This document shows positions 38,301 to 63,975 of a DNA stretch of 64,000 nt, in pieces. Under the pieces are notes generated by a model. The model did not search any database. It was given only the letters and a program-made list of their open reading frames with translations, and was not told where the DNA came from. The position numbers and the translations under genes were made by a program. Numbering within the stretch: the first letter of the stretch is position 1; each line of letters starts with the position of its first letter. The DNA is from Allodiplogaster sudhausi (lineage: Eukaryota; Nematoda; Chromadorea; Rhabditida; Diplogasteridae): contig CALZFC010000044.1 in the NCBI GenBank assembly GCA_945643635.1, positions 901,001 through 965,000 on the forward strand. The letters are read 5' to 3'.

Positions 38301-41300
38301 CATACAAGTTGTATTAAAAGAAAGATTTCTGTATGTAAGAGTCAGTAAAGTTGTAAAGAGGAGAGGGGTTAGCAATAGTGTGGGAAATATACATGAACTT
38401 TCCGAACTTTTCTATTACTCCTCAATCTTTGTAACTGTTTATTTATTTAATTATGTTAATCAAAGCGGGCATGATTTAACAACATTTGACGTAGCAAAAG
38501 CGTGGAATAAATATAGACAGAATATCCTAAACACAAGAAGAACATTTCATGAAGCCATAACATATTTAACAAGTATCATTTCTCGGAATATAGACTTAAA
38601 ATAAGTTTTATCATTATCATATCCTACATGGATTTAGAACAAGAACATATATTTCACAGAACAATGTAGGTATTAAGCGAAAGTGGGAAAGGATGCTTTA
38701 CAATCAGCAGCAGTCATCTTGATCTTATAGCGCCACTGAGAGAAATTCCAGAGGGAAGAAAGCGTTGTCGGCTGACGAAACTAGAGGTAGGCTAGTGGCA
38801 TGCACTTGTGAACCATGTTGACAGAACATGTATTCCTGAATTATTCGATTTGTAAAACAAAAAAAAGAATGGCAGTAAAATATAAAAAAGACCTGAATGG
38901 AGACCCTGACAGGTATTCTACCGAGAGAACTGTGATGCCCCGCGACATTCAATCGAACAGTGATGTGCGTCGATGAGTTTGAGCATGGGAGAATGCGTGG
39001 CTGATTGATGATGAAGTTTTCGATGAGGTGGTTAGTGCGAATTCGTTCCTCTCGAAGGATGTTATTGATTGAGTCAATCTCGTCCGTTGTGAGAGTACTC
39101 GTCGCGATGATTCGAATTCCAAGTGTGAAGAAGAGATATATAGGGAGAGGAATGAAGTCTGGTAAGACCATGATCGCTGCAACTCTGTTTATCATTGAAA
39201 GCATTACCAATTTGATAAATAACATCAACGCTTACGATAATAATTATACATCAAAGAAAAATTGAAGATATAAAATGTAAAAAAAAGAACTAATGGTTAG
39301 CCGCTGTATGTAGCGAGACATAAACCAACAAGCAAATCAACAATCCGATATCTGCGAAGGAAGATGTAATTCTTATCAGTCCTTAGGATCATAAAGGAGA
39401 GAGCTAAAATATGTGACTACTAAAGTGAAGAGAAATAGTATAGGTTAGAAGACATAGAAACAAAAACACGAAAAAATAAATAACGAACAGAGATACTTGT
39501 TCTTCACCATTTTATCTGTTACTTTATTGTTAGACCATGGCTATCCTTAACTCTATTGAATTTTGAAAACATTATTTAAAAATTTGATACACACCATCAA
39601 CACATTCACTAATAATGATAGATCCAAGAAAATGAATGATATGTAAAATGAAAAAAAAATTCATAGCCATTCTAAGTAATGTATATGTAACAAGGACAGT
39701 GAAGGAAAATAGTATAGGTAAGAAGACTTAGTAAAGGCAACAAAGATTGAATATATCTTACCTCATAATTTCTTCAGTTACATGTATGTTCTATTTTCTT
39801 TGTATTGGATGTTGCACCATAAGAAACGTTTGAAGCGTCACCTGTACAAAAATTCTTTATTTGGCCTGTTAAAAAACAAACTGTGATGTAATGTTTATTG
39901 ACTATGCTGGCCTTGTCTATGCCATGAAGGATTTTGTGAATGAAGATCACACTTTGAGTTTTGTTCTTACTTAAATAAATTTGTCGAAGGACATAAATGC
40001 AACTACTTGGACAAAGAGAGAAATAGAGAAGAAGTAATACAAACCTTAGTGTCACATCTTGGAATCTTACTGGTAAATGTTTCCTACAATCAGACAAGAC
40101 ACTTGTTCACAAAACTTAAGACACCATACGCAAGAAAAAAATCACTTACATCACATGGTCATACTTTGCCATATCGTTGTTGGAAACTTAACGCACTATC
40201 TTTACCAATTATATTCAGAAAAAGAAGACATAGATATGTAAAATAACATGTAAAGTGAGTACTTAAACAATGAGAGAAATAGACAAGAAGTAATACAAAC
40301 CATAGTGTCACATCTTGGAATCTTACTGGTAAATGTTTCCTACAAACAGATACTTGTTCACAAAACTTAAGAAACCATATGCAAGAAAAAAATCACTTAC
40401 ATCAAGATGGTCATACTTTGCCATATCGTTGTTGGAAACTTAATGCACTATCTTTGCCGATTATATTCGGAAAAAGAAGACATAGAAATATAAAATAACA
40501 TGTAAAGTGAGTACTTAGACAAAGAGAGAAACAGACACAAAAGTAGTATAAACCATAGTGTCATATTTTGGAATCTTGCTTGTAAATTTTTCCAACAAAC
40601 AGACAAGACAAATGAAGACAACAGACTCAAACTTGGTTGTTCACACAATATAAGAAAACATACTACGTAACCAGTACGCAACGAATCCCCCTCTCAAATT
40701 GTCTCTGTAATTTTTCTAAGTCCAAAATCACAGTTGAAATTTTTCATAATTTTTTTTAAGTCTATGCATTTTGCAAGGTGTTGGACCTTGTCTATGCCAT
40801 GAAGGATTTTGTGATTGTAAAGCATCCTTTCCCACTTTCGCTTAATACCTACATTGTTCTGTGAAATATATGTTCTTGTTCTAAATCCATGTAGGATATG
40901 ATAATGATAAAACTTATTTTAAGTCTATATTCCGAGAAATGATACTTGTTAAATATGTTATGGCTTCATGAAATGTTCTTCTTGTGTTTAGGATATTCTG
41001 TCTATATTTATTCCACGCTTTTGCTACGTCAAATGTTGTTAAATCATGCCCGCTTTGATTAACATAATTAAATAAATAAACAGTTACAAAGATTGAGGAG
41101 TAATAGAAAAGTTCGGAAAGTTCATGTATATTTCCCACACTATTGCTAACCCCTCTCCTCTTTACAACTTTACTGACTCTTACATACAGAAATCTTTCTT
41201 TTAATACAACTTGTATGAACATGAGAAAATTGCAAGTACACGAATTGGAAAGTGTGCATCCATGTTCGTGTAACTCTCTAAATAATAACAAAATATGCTC

Positions 41301-44300
41301 AGTCCTACTAATCTTGTAAAATTAATGTAGTTCGTTGGCATAGGTACCATATACATAGATGCATAGATAGACCTTTTACTTCACTCCATCATATCTCATC
41401 TCCTACCGAATGAATACTGTTGAGGCTAAGAAGCCTTAGTCTGTCATTCCTCCTTTTATTGTAATTAAGATGGAGAGATAATCCTTTCAGAATGCAGCTG
41501 AAAAGTATCTTCATTGTGGTGAGTGTGCTATTGCTTAGACATATGATTGCTTAGACATATGAAACATAACTATTAAGCTGTCATTTGAAAGACAATAAAA
41601 TCTATGTTGAGTTCCATGATATGTAATGTCCAATCCTCTGAGTCTTCTACCTCATCACACCTTTGGCATACATTACTAGTATCTTTCCATTTTGCATTAA
41701 CTTCAGCACTTTGGTTGAGGTATGTGTGCGTGCATTTCAACTATGTATCATACCCTGTCTTGTCAATTATCTGTACCCTCGTCCACTTATACTCCATATC
41801 CTTGTGAATAATGCGTAAACGCTCCTCTAAGTAATTATCTTGATATATTATCTATTACTTTTCTATTGTACTTTAGTGTCATTGAGTCTACATATCATTT
41901 CTATTAGTTACATATTTTCTTTCTTCTCTTTTCATCTAATATTATGTACTGGAAATTCTTCGTACATGCTATGTTCTTGCTGCGTGAATTGTTGTTCAAT
42001 TATCTTCATGTCATATCCCCCTTTTGATGTACATATAAATGAATAAATGAATAAAAATTCTCAGCCTTTCATTAGAAATATTACCTCCTCCGGCAATATT
42101 CCATATGTTTACATGAAAGAAACCTCTACTATTCTTGCATCCCAGTTTTTATTATGTTCAATCAGTTCCTTCTACATATTCATTTACTTACTGCGATAGT
42201 GCGTCCTGTTTATAATCAAAAATGTATTAAGTCTGATCCCGGGAACTGTCCGATCCCGGGAACCCTTCTGTCCAATCTCCTCAACCTCCAAGGTAATAGA
42301 ACGTATAATTTTATCCTCATACTGGATTACCTAAACAAACATAATCTTCTTAGTCCAGCACAATTTGGATACCGATCCACCATTCCTGCGAACTCTCTTT
42401 TCTTTAGTCTGTCATCTAAAAAAACCACAACGTATTAGATTAGAAACACTATATTTCTATAGCCCTAGTCTTTTTTCTTAGATCTTTGATTCAACTTCTA
42501 TTCTTTTTAGTATGATAAAATTGTGAAGTTATGTGGTCTCTTAAACTTCTACTGCGCTTTCCTTAGTGATAGAACCCCATTTGTATGTGTTTCAGACTCA
42601 AACTCAATAGCATATCACAACCCCCTGTGGTGCCCCCACAGTAAATTTATTATTAATAATACGATTTCGTTTCAATATGATCCTGCCTCGGTGTGCAATA
42701 AACAATATATGTAGAGTACTTGCACTCTTGTTCACCATGATGTTCTTTGCTTTGTAATATTTCGATGTACCAAGAATGATTGAAAATCATTGAGGAGGAA
42801 ACTGTCAACATTTTGACCTTACATTAGACAATGAATGATGATCATATTCCTTTTCGAGTATGGAATCAACATTACTTTCAATACTACTATTGCATTTACA
42901 ATAAAGTTTCTTCAATGAAGAACGGATCATATTACACATATCGAGAACGATAGCAAAATCACCTTTCAATATTGCTATTGCATAGAGAAGGAGTCAAGAT
43001 AACTGTTTGCAATTTGTGACTTTCATAATCAAATGTATTGTTTGTGATGCACACTTGGTTTAATCTGTGTTTGCAGCATCTTCTTTATATACGTCCAACT
43101 GATAAGATATATGTATTAACTATTCTCTGAGAATATGCTTTGTATGTACATAATATTCTTAATGGATATATTCGTTATGTGTCTGACTATTGAACTTCAC
43201 CAAGATTTTTTTTTGGTGAGTTGTGCCTTGTTTCATGATTGTTTTTTTGTAGAATTCCCTAGTATCACTGCTTATTTGTTATAGGCTAATCGAGTTAAAC
43301 AACATTAATGTGTAACTTGAGTACATCCACATATGCTTCGTAAAACAATCGACCAACTAACATTGACAAATAATTCACGCTTACGATTTCTTCTTAGACA
43401 TTCTATAAAAAGGTCGAAATGTAAGATGAGTAGAAGCTGTCAAACATGTGGTAACAGACAATGAAGAACGGATCGTCTTTCACATCGTCAATTTCAATAT
43501 TACTAGTGCATAGAGTAGGAAGCAAAGTAACTGTTAGACTTTCGCTATCAAATGTATTGTTTGTGGCTTCGTTCTAGATGCCTTCCTTGGCGTTGGCAAT
43601 GTCTATCTTTATTTACGTCCAACTGATATGATATATGCGTTAACCATTCATTGACAATTCCTTTTTGTATGTACATAATATTCATAAGTTGCATACTTGA
43701 ATTGGTAATGCGAACTGAACTTATTGGATATACATTAGTTATGTATCTGACTATTGAACTATAACAACAATTTTTTGGTTAGTTGTGTATTCTAATATAA
43801 TTGTTTTTCTGTAGAACTTCCTCGTATCACAGCTTATTTGTTATAGGTAATCGAATTAAAATAACATTACTTTGTAACGTGCGTTCATCACTTCTGTTTC
43901 TTGAAACAATCGACTTACTAACATTGACAAAATAATTTACGCCTACCGATTGGAGTTCATTAAATACTTGGTCGTCATTTTAGAGGTAGATGCATACTAT
44001 AAAATATGTATGTTTCTTCTTCCTGGAAAAAAATTATAATAGACTTGGAAAAATACGATGGTGAATTATTCTAGGTAGGCTTTTGAACTTGGAATAAATT
44101 ATTGTATCACTTGAACATATACGTATGAATGCCTATATCTTTGTAACTAATATTACAGGGAGGCCGATAGCTTTCTTCCTTCATTTATTTATTTCGAGAT
44201 TTTCGATAATAGTTTCTCTTACTTTATACACAGCTATTGACATCCCTCATTTGCTGTTTTCATTGTACTATATGTATGCACTAACGATTCATGTCTTTGC

Positions 44301-46439
44301 ATTGCCAACTGTCTTTGTACTGCCTAAATGTTGGGCCCAATATACTAAATAGAGTACATTGAAATACTTGTTCTTAATTTATGCTTGTACACTGGAGAAT
44401 TTTGTTCATCCTCTCACTACTCATTCTTCCTGGACTTGTGAAAATGCAATGATATAAATTCATGGAGTGTTTGGAGTTGGGAATATATTATTGTATAACT
44501 TGTCACTTGTACATGTACGTATGTATGCGCACATGTTCAATTGGGAGCTGGTATGACGGCCGATTGGCTCATTGACTCATTGGTAGTGGTTCGTTTACAA
44601 ATCAAAAATTCCGATGTTGCATTTCTCCTTTAGGCAAATTCAATTGCTGTATTTATTCGGGACTTGTGATACATATGTCTACTGGCCGAGATCTGGACTT
44701 GTGAAAATACGACGAGGAGTGAATCTCCCCTGGGGTCCGCCCCTTTGACGACTGAGACAGTCATTATTTGAACTATTCAAGCAGGTCAAATGGCTCGTTC
44801 CCAGTCTTCTTCATCTTCATCTTCTTCGTCTTCCATTTCCTCGCAGTCCAAGACTTCACGTAAAGAAAAGGTTTTGTTTAAAATTGCATGTTTTTGAATA
44901 TTTTCTATATATAATTCATTTTCAGCTTCGTGAACGCAAACGAAGGTTTAATGCGACTGCAAAGGATGAACCTAAGGCAAAGGTATACTTTACTCGTGCT
45001 CTTGCAATTTCACCATTTGTTATAAATTTGCAGAAGAGCTTCAAGGAACTCGTTGATGCCTTCCAACGTCCATCTCATGTAAGTAGTCATGGACACCTCT
45101 TGAAAAGCCACCGATTCATCGTCATTGCCGTTTGCAATGTTTGTGCAAAACTTAACGACACTACGACGAACAACATGACGAATATTCGTCTCTGCAATTC
45201 TTGTATCGTCGCCAACCAAAGAATCCAATCTGCAGTGTTTCACAATGTCACCCTCAACAATATTCGTGAAAAATCTGTTCTTGAGAATTGTGCATCATCG
45301 TGATTGTTATATATTGAATATGATAAAATGCATAACTGGACTTGTAAGATTTAGATAGGTCAATATGTTTTGTGAAATAATACAAGGGTGAATTTTGGAC
45401 TTGGGAAAATATGTATCGCTTCTACATACACGTTTGCATGTCTACATATTCAGATGCGAGTTGGTATGACGTCAGATTGGCTCATTGGTAGAATGTTTGT
45501 TTACAAATCGAAAGGTCCCAGGTTCGATTCCTCCTCGGAGCAATATCATTTGCTCTATTTATTCCGGACTTGTGATATTTCCACTGGCTAAAAAATATTA
45601 TACCCTTGGACATAATCTGTGATCATGTGATGTATGATCACATTCCACATAAATGTCTACATCTTCACTTGCAAGTTGGTATGATGACCGAATAGCCCAT
45701 TGGTTTACTTCACGACATATGACGCAAGCGGCTCAAGTTCGATTCCTCTCAGTGTTCTGGACTTGGGATATTTCGACTAGCATACTTGGCAATTTCCCCC
45801 TCCGGTGAGTGATGTGTGATCTTTAATGTATGATCACTTCCACTCGAATGTCTACATCTTCACTGACAAGCAGGTATGATGGACGAATGGCCGATTGGTA
45901 ACACGGGGACTTACGACACAAGCGGCTCAGGTTCGGATCCGGTTGGGATCCTGGACTTGTGATATTTCGATTGACCAAGAACACGGTGGAATGAATCCTG
46001 GACTTAGAAAAATAACGGGAAAAATTTCAACGGGACGTTCTGGACTTAGAAAAATATAGGGTGAAAATTTCAACGGGGACTTCTGGACTTAGAAAAATAA
46101 AGGTCGAAAATTTCAACGGGAGTTCTGGACTTAGAAAAATTTCGATTGACCAAGACAGTGAGCACACTCATCATCGCGGTAATTCTAACCTGCATTAAAT
46201 ATTTTTTCGTGATCGCCCTCCTTTAATGATTCTGTGAACGGCTCCTTTGAAAAAAGAGCAATGTTGTTTGCCTTGAGGGAACCCTTGTCGGCAAAATCGG
46301 TGAGATCTCCTGCAATCAGAACGCGCCGAACGGGCCCGCTCTCATCGACGACAACGGCATGGTCCTGAAGGATTCTCCAATCGGCTGCTGTCAGTGTATT
46401 CTACAGATACAATCAGCCATTCTTTCGGACACATTTTAA
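32378..46439 (+). CDS. Secreted Cys-rich protein, C6/DUF281-like, with a giant intron
   Basis: Six exons (32378-32481, 33256-33439, 33584-33709, 33897-34017, 34336-34475, 46257-46439) join in perfect phase to 285 codons. Order: signal peptide (MNATAVLLALLSFAAMVSVGHG), a Thr-rich linker, then Cys-rich sequence with CIACTAASF, VCTIGFYCTDD, TPCKTAACKSGARLFV, CPCTVVV, YGCPIVGCDGLTLRYDD and VGKIGEISCNQNA. This recalls C6 or DUF281 domains of nematode secreted proteins; the assignment is tentative. ATG follows a TTTGCAG acceptor by 6 bases. The last exon lies 11.8 kb away because intron 5 has received a MITE and then Element P. With both removed the intron is 48 nt, GTCAGT...AAAAAAG, like its neighbours. 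Whether such an intron is still spliced is unknown; if not, the protein ends four codons past LTLRYDD, at TAA 34491. Confidence 0.75.
34660..34860. repeat. Tip repeats of Element P (left)
   Basis: Four units of about 45 bp share TTTTTCTAAGTCCAGAA and CCCGTTGAAATTTT. The mirror array is at 45960-46150. Shorter AAGTCCAG motifs continue between the tRNA-like modules. Confidence 0.85.
34872..34943 (-). ncRNA. tRNA-like module 1, left arm
   Basis: The minus strand carries A-box-like TGGCCGATTGGTAACACG and B-box-like GGTTCGGATCC about 45 nt apart, the spacing of a pol III type-2 promoter. Stems are imperfect, so it is a tRNA-derived (SINE-like) unit rather than a working tRNA. Mirror copy: 45876-45950. 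Confidence 0.5.
35071..35140 (-). ncRNA. tRNA-like module 2, left arm
   Basis: A-box-like TAGCCCATTGGTTTAC and B-box-like AGTTCGATTCC on the minus strand. Mirror copy: 45681-45750. Confidence 0.5.
35281..35355 (-). ncRNA. tRNA-like module 3, left arm
   Basis: This is the best-preserved module: TGGCTCATTGGTAGAATG (A box) and a perfect GGTTCGATTCC (B box). A possible anticodon arm lies between them. Mirror copy: 45465-45540. Confidence 0.55.
35530..35815 (-). pseudogene. Truncated left-arm copy of the Element P Ser-rich gene
   Basis: It keeps the last exons of the gene that is complete at 44791-45303 in the right arm. The 284 bp holding the start codon and first two exons are missing: GTATAC is joined directly to CTCGGCCAGTAG. 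Confidence 0.6.
35898..35976 (-). ncRNA. tRNA-like module 4, left arm, degenerate
   Basis: The A box is recognisable and partly duplicated (CTCATTGACTCATTGG); the B box is decayed. Mirror copy: 44552-44630. Confidence 0.35.
36585..37640. repeat. Tandem pair of about 560-bp units in the left arm
   Basis: The segments 36585-37100 and 37145-37640 share GTCAATGTTAGT, CCTATAACAAATAAGC, AGTTCAATAGTCAGA and CAGTTGGACGTA in the same order. The mirror pair lies at about 42910-43950. Neither strand has a long conserved frame; the role is unknown. Confidence 0.7.
38227..38604 (+). CDS. Conserved 125-codon frame in Element P arms (unknown)
   Basis: An open frame (MLLFRELHEHGCTLSNSC..., ending ISRNIDLK) occurs identically at 40914-41291 on the opposite strand. 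Part of it (FDVAKAWNKYRQNILNTRR) looks like a helical protein. Identity between arms may reflect only recent palindrome formation, so coding is unproven. No family recognised. Confidence 0.3.
   Translation: MLLFRELHEHGCTLSNSCTCNFLMFIQVVLKERFLYVRVSKVVKRRGVSNSVGNIHELSELFYYSSIFVTVYLFNYVNQSGHDLTTFDVAKAWNKYRQNILNTRRTFHEAITYLTSIISRNIDLK
38706..40812. other. Loop of Element P
   Basis: It is the unpaired centre of the palindrome. It holds the PAZ-like minus-strand exons (38740-39230), an AT-rich stretch, and three tandem units of about 250 bp (40012, 40270, 40520) sharing GTCACATCTTGGAATCTTACTGG and TTGCCATATCGTTGTTGG. CCTTGTCTATGCCATGAAGG occurs at 39911 and again at 40787, just inside the right arm border. 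Confidence 0.6.
38724..39187 (-). pseudogene. PAZ-like (Argonaute/WAGO-type) fragment in the loop
   Basis: Two open segments are separated by a 57-nt GT-AG intron (GTCTTTTTTATA...AATTCAG, about 38833-38891). The downstream one reads IQ|EYMFCQHGSQVHATSLPLV, then SSADNAFFPLEFLSVA before a stop. In Argonaute PAZ domains the last strand pattern is xEYFxxxYGxxLxxxxLPLV followed by a YYPMELLxV-like strand, and this fits. The upstream part (TLTTDEIDSINNILREERI...) would be the preceding region. No MID or PIWI part follows; the sequence runs into the arm border at 38705, and a shifted frame just after the stop reads on as YKIKMTAADC. So it is at most a captured fragment. The assignment rests on one short motif and could be chance. 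Confidence 0.35.
40914..41291 (-). CDS. Mirror copy of the 125-codon frame
   Basis: Identical in translation to 38227-38604 on the other strand; see that entry. Confidence 0.3.
   Translation of the reverse strand: MLLFRELHEHGCTLSNSCTCNFLMFIQVVLKERFLYVRVSKVVKRRGVSNSVGNIHELSELFYYSSIFVTVYLFNYVNQSGHDLTTFDVAKAWNKYRQNILNTRRTFHEAITYLTSIISRNIDLK
41624..42635. mobile_element. Decayed LINE (non-LTR retrotransposon) fragment in the right arm
   Basis: A roughly 1.0-kb segment is present only in the right arm. Around 42195-42400 (+) it reads VRPVYNQKCIKSDPGN, then, after a break, YLNKHNLLSPAQFGYRSTI. This is the reverse-transcriptase pattern in which PVYKKGDKxDPGNYRPISLL is followed by NLLSxxQFGFRxxxST. 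Frames are broken and the catalytic FADD region is absent. The left arm joins the flanks directly (GATATGTTCCACAG), so either the LINE entered one arm or the left arm lost it. Confidence 0.65.
44125..44352 (+). other. Mirrored 75-codon hydrophobic frame (probably non-coding)
   Basis: A frame with two hydrophobic stretches (begins MNAYIFVTNITGRPIAFF) is identical at 36176-36403 (-). It may be open only by chance in AT-rich DNA. Confidence 0.2.
44552..44630 (+). ncRNA. tRNA-like module 4, right arm
   Basis: Mirror of 35898-35976; degenerate B box. Confidence 0.35.
44791..45303 (+). CDS. Element P Ser-rich/basic protein with Cys pairs (unknown)
   Basis: Exon 1 (44791-44871) begins MARSQSSSSSSSSSSSISS and ends KEK|GTTTTG. 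Exon 2 (about 44927-44980) reads LRERKRRFNATAKDEPKAK before GTATAC. The next begins after TTTGCAG (45034) with SFKELVDAFQRPSH. The remaining sequence is open to TGA at 45301-45303 and has CNVCAKLND and LCNSCIVANQR, which could bind zinc, so a small basic DNA-binding protein is possible. The intron after exon 2 is 54 nt and in frame, so retention also gives an open frame. It is the only apparently complete gene in Element P; the left arm copy has lost its start. No known family. Confidence 0.45.
   Translation, partial: WLVPSLLHLHLLRLPFPRSPRLHVKKRFCLKLHVFEYFLYIIHFQLRERKRRFNATAKDEPKAKVYFTRALAISPFVINLQKSFKELVDAFQRPSHVSSHGHLLKSHRFIVIAVCNVCAKLNDTTTNNMTNIRLCNSCIVANQRIQSAVFHNVTLNNIREKSVLENCASS
45465..45540 (+). 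ncRNA. tRNA-like module 3, right arm
   Basis: Mirror of 35281-35355, with perfect B box GGTTCGATTCC at about 45520-45530. Confidence 0.55.
45681..45750 (+). ncRNA. tRNA-like module 2, right arm
   Basis: Mirror of 35071-35140. Confidence 0.5.
45876..45950 (+). ncRNA. tRNA-like module 1, right arm
   Basis: Mirror of 34872-34943. All modules follow the same lead-in (TGTCTACAT, then TCACTTGCAAGTTGGTATGA in modules 2 and 3). Confidence 0.5.
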
Positions 46440-47524
46440 AGGAGAACGAAACTCAACAGTAATCTATGTATGTGCATTTGAATCTTTCTGATTATTCTAG
46501 TCATATACATATCTCTTAAAGACACATGCTCTCTAACATTAGAGTCAGGCAAAAAGGCGCGAATTCAAGAGTGAATTTTTGGCTTCCTTTAGACCAGGAG
46601 GGTGTAGGAGACTCGCCCCTTTTCGGCAGCGGCCAATGAGATGTACTCTGGCAACAACAAGATGTGGAAGCCATTCATCGCTAACAATACTTTATTCTGT
46701 ACGACGCATGCGACCTCATCTATCCTATCAGGAATACATAGGAAAAAAATATATAATTCTAGGATTTTTATTTGTTTCGAGCCGTCATGTCTGTTTCTCA
46801 AATAGTCAAATGTTATTTTGCTTCATTTTGGACGCAAGCAGACTCTCGAATATTTATTCTTTTGCAAAGAAAACACATCATTTTTCGTCTAAAAAAACCC
46901 GTTGTATAAAGTGAGAACCACACAAATGCAAGAGAAAAATGAGAGCATGAGGAGGGAGAGGAAAATAGGTTTGCCACACATATATGACTAATGAATATTC
47001 AACAAAACTATGAAATCTCGCAAGCATTTTTGCTATCTTGGATAACCGGAGTCTTCGCGAGACAGAAATACAGTGCTTATTCGTCTCGCACTCTCTCGTT
47101 TTCTTTCTTTCTCACTCTTGCATCAGCATAAAGCTTCTAAAAGCAACGAAATTATGCTTGACAAATGCAGTAAATATAAATGTTCGAAATAAAAAGGTCG
47201 AAAAAGCCACTCAAATTCCATCGAAGTAAAGTCGCACCTAGTATTTATGAGGCTATTTTACAAGGTAAAATTTGAAAAATACAACCAATAAATACAAATG
47301 ATAAAACGAGTCAGATCAAAATCACACAAATACAAGTCAAACAATGTGAAGAGAACATCTCAAAAGGTTTACAAATTGGCAAATCGTTTCGAATTTCACA
47401 TACACTAATAAATCAATATGGAGTGCTACTTTTACGTTAAAGCTACTTTGCTTTCGCTAATGCTAACAATAAGTAGAGACAAGACAAGTTAAGGCTACGG
47501 TTAAGGTTAAGGTTAAGGTTAAGG
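46440..47524. other. Intergenic, with possible extra exon and short repeat
   Basis: A TTAA-type short repeat lies at about 46547-46592. After its CTTTAG end, or after GTGTAG, an open stretch 46608-46740 (+) reads PFSAAANEMYSGNNKMWKPF and could be a further 3' exon of the Cys-rich gene; the phase does not fit, so it is left out. Four copies of TTAAGG lie at 47489-47514, just past the 3' end of the minus-strand gene. Confidence 0.4.
46547..46592 (-). repeat. Short TTAA-type dispersed repeat, copy A
   Basis: Reverse complement of the consensus AAAGGAGCCAAAAACTCAC... followed by CTTGAATTCGCGCC. Other copies: 47651, 62974 and 63200. Confidence 0.7.

Positions 47525-63975
<16,451 letters not shown>

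Larger units (their letters stand above)
34646..46174. mobile_element. Element P: 11.5-kb palindromic (foldback-like) transposable element
   Basis: It is flanked by a 6-bp duplication CGCGGT (34640-34645, 46175-46180) and ends in ATGATGAGTGTGCTCACTG inverted repeats that run on as whole arms: 34646-38705 (4.06 kb) and 40813-46174 (5.36 kb), around a 2.1-kb loop. The right arm equals the left arm plus two segments: 41624-42635 (LINE-like) and about 44691-44975 (first exons of a small gene). Elsewhere the arms are nearly identical. Contents: 45-bp TTTTTCTAAGTCCAGAA tandem repeats at the tips, four tRNA-like modules per arm, a Ser-rich gene, unexplained open frames and, in the loop, a PAZ-like fragment. 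No transposase is recognised, so it is probably non-autonomous or of an unfamiliar type. Six-base duplications occur in Maverick, Dada and IS3EU groups; the ends do not look like Maverick. Confidence 0.85.
34490..46226. mobile_element. TTAA MITE split by Element P
   Basis: The left part is 34490-34645 (TTAAAGGAGAGCGATCACCG...CAGGGCAGACGCGGT) and the right part is 46175-46226 (CGCGGTAATTCTAACCTG...GATCGCCCTCCTTTAA). Joined at one CGCGGT, the two parts match the unoccupied copy at 60290-60505 end to end, including CAGGGCAGACGCGGgAATTCgcACCTGCAT. The TTAA target duplication lies in the 48-nt intron of the Cys-rich gene. Confidence 0.9.

Noticed and set aside
34646..46174. Element P as a Maverick/Polinton because of its 6-bp duplication
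   Set aside because: No polymerase B, integrase or capsid-like sequence seen, and the termini do not begin AG.
47489..47514. TTAAGG repeats as interstitial telomere
   Set aside because: Only four units, and the common nematode telomere repeat is TTAGGC.
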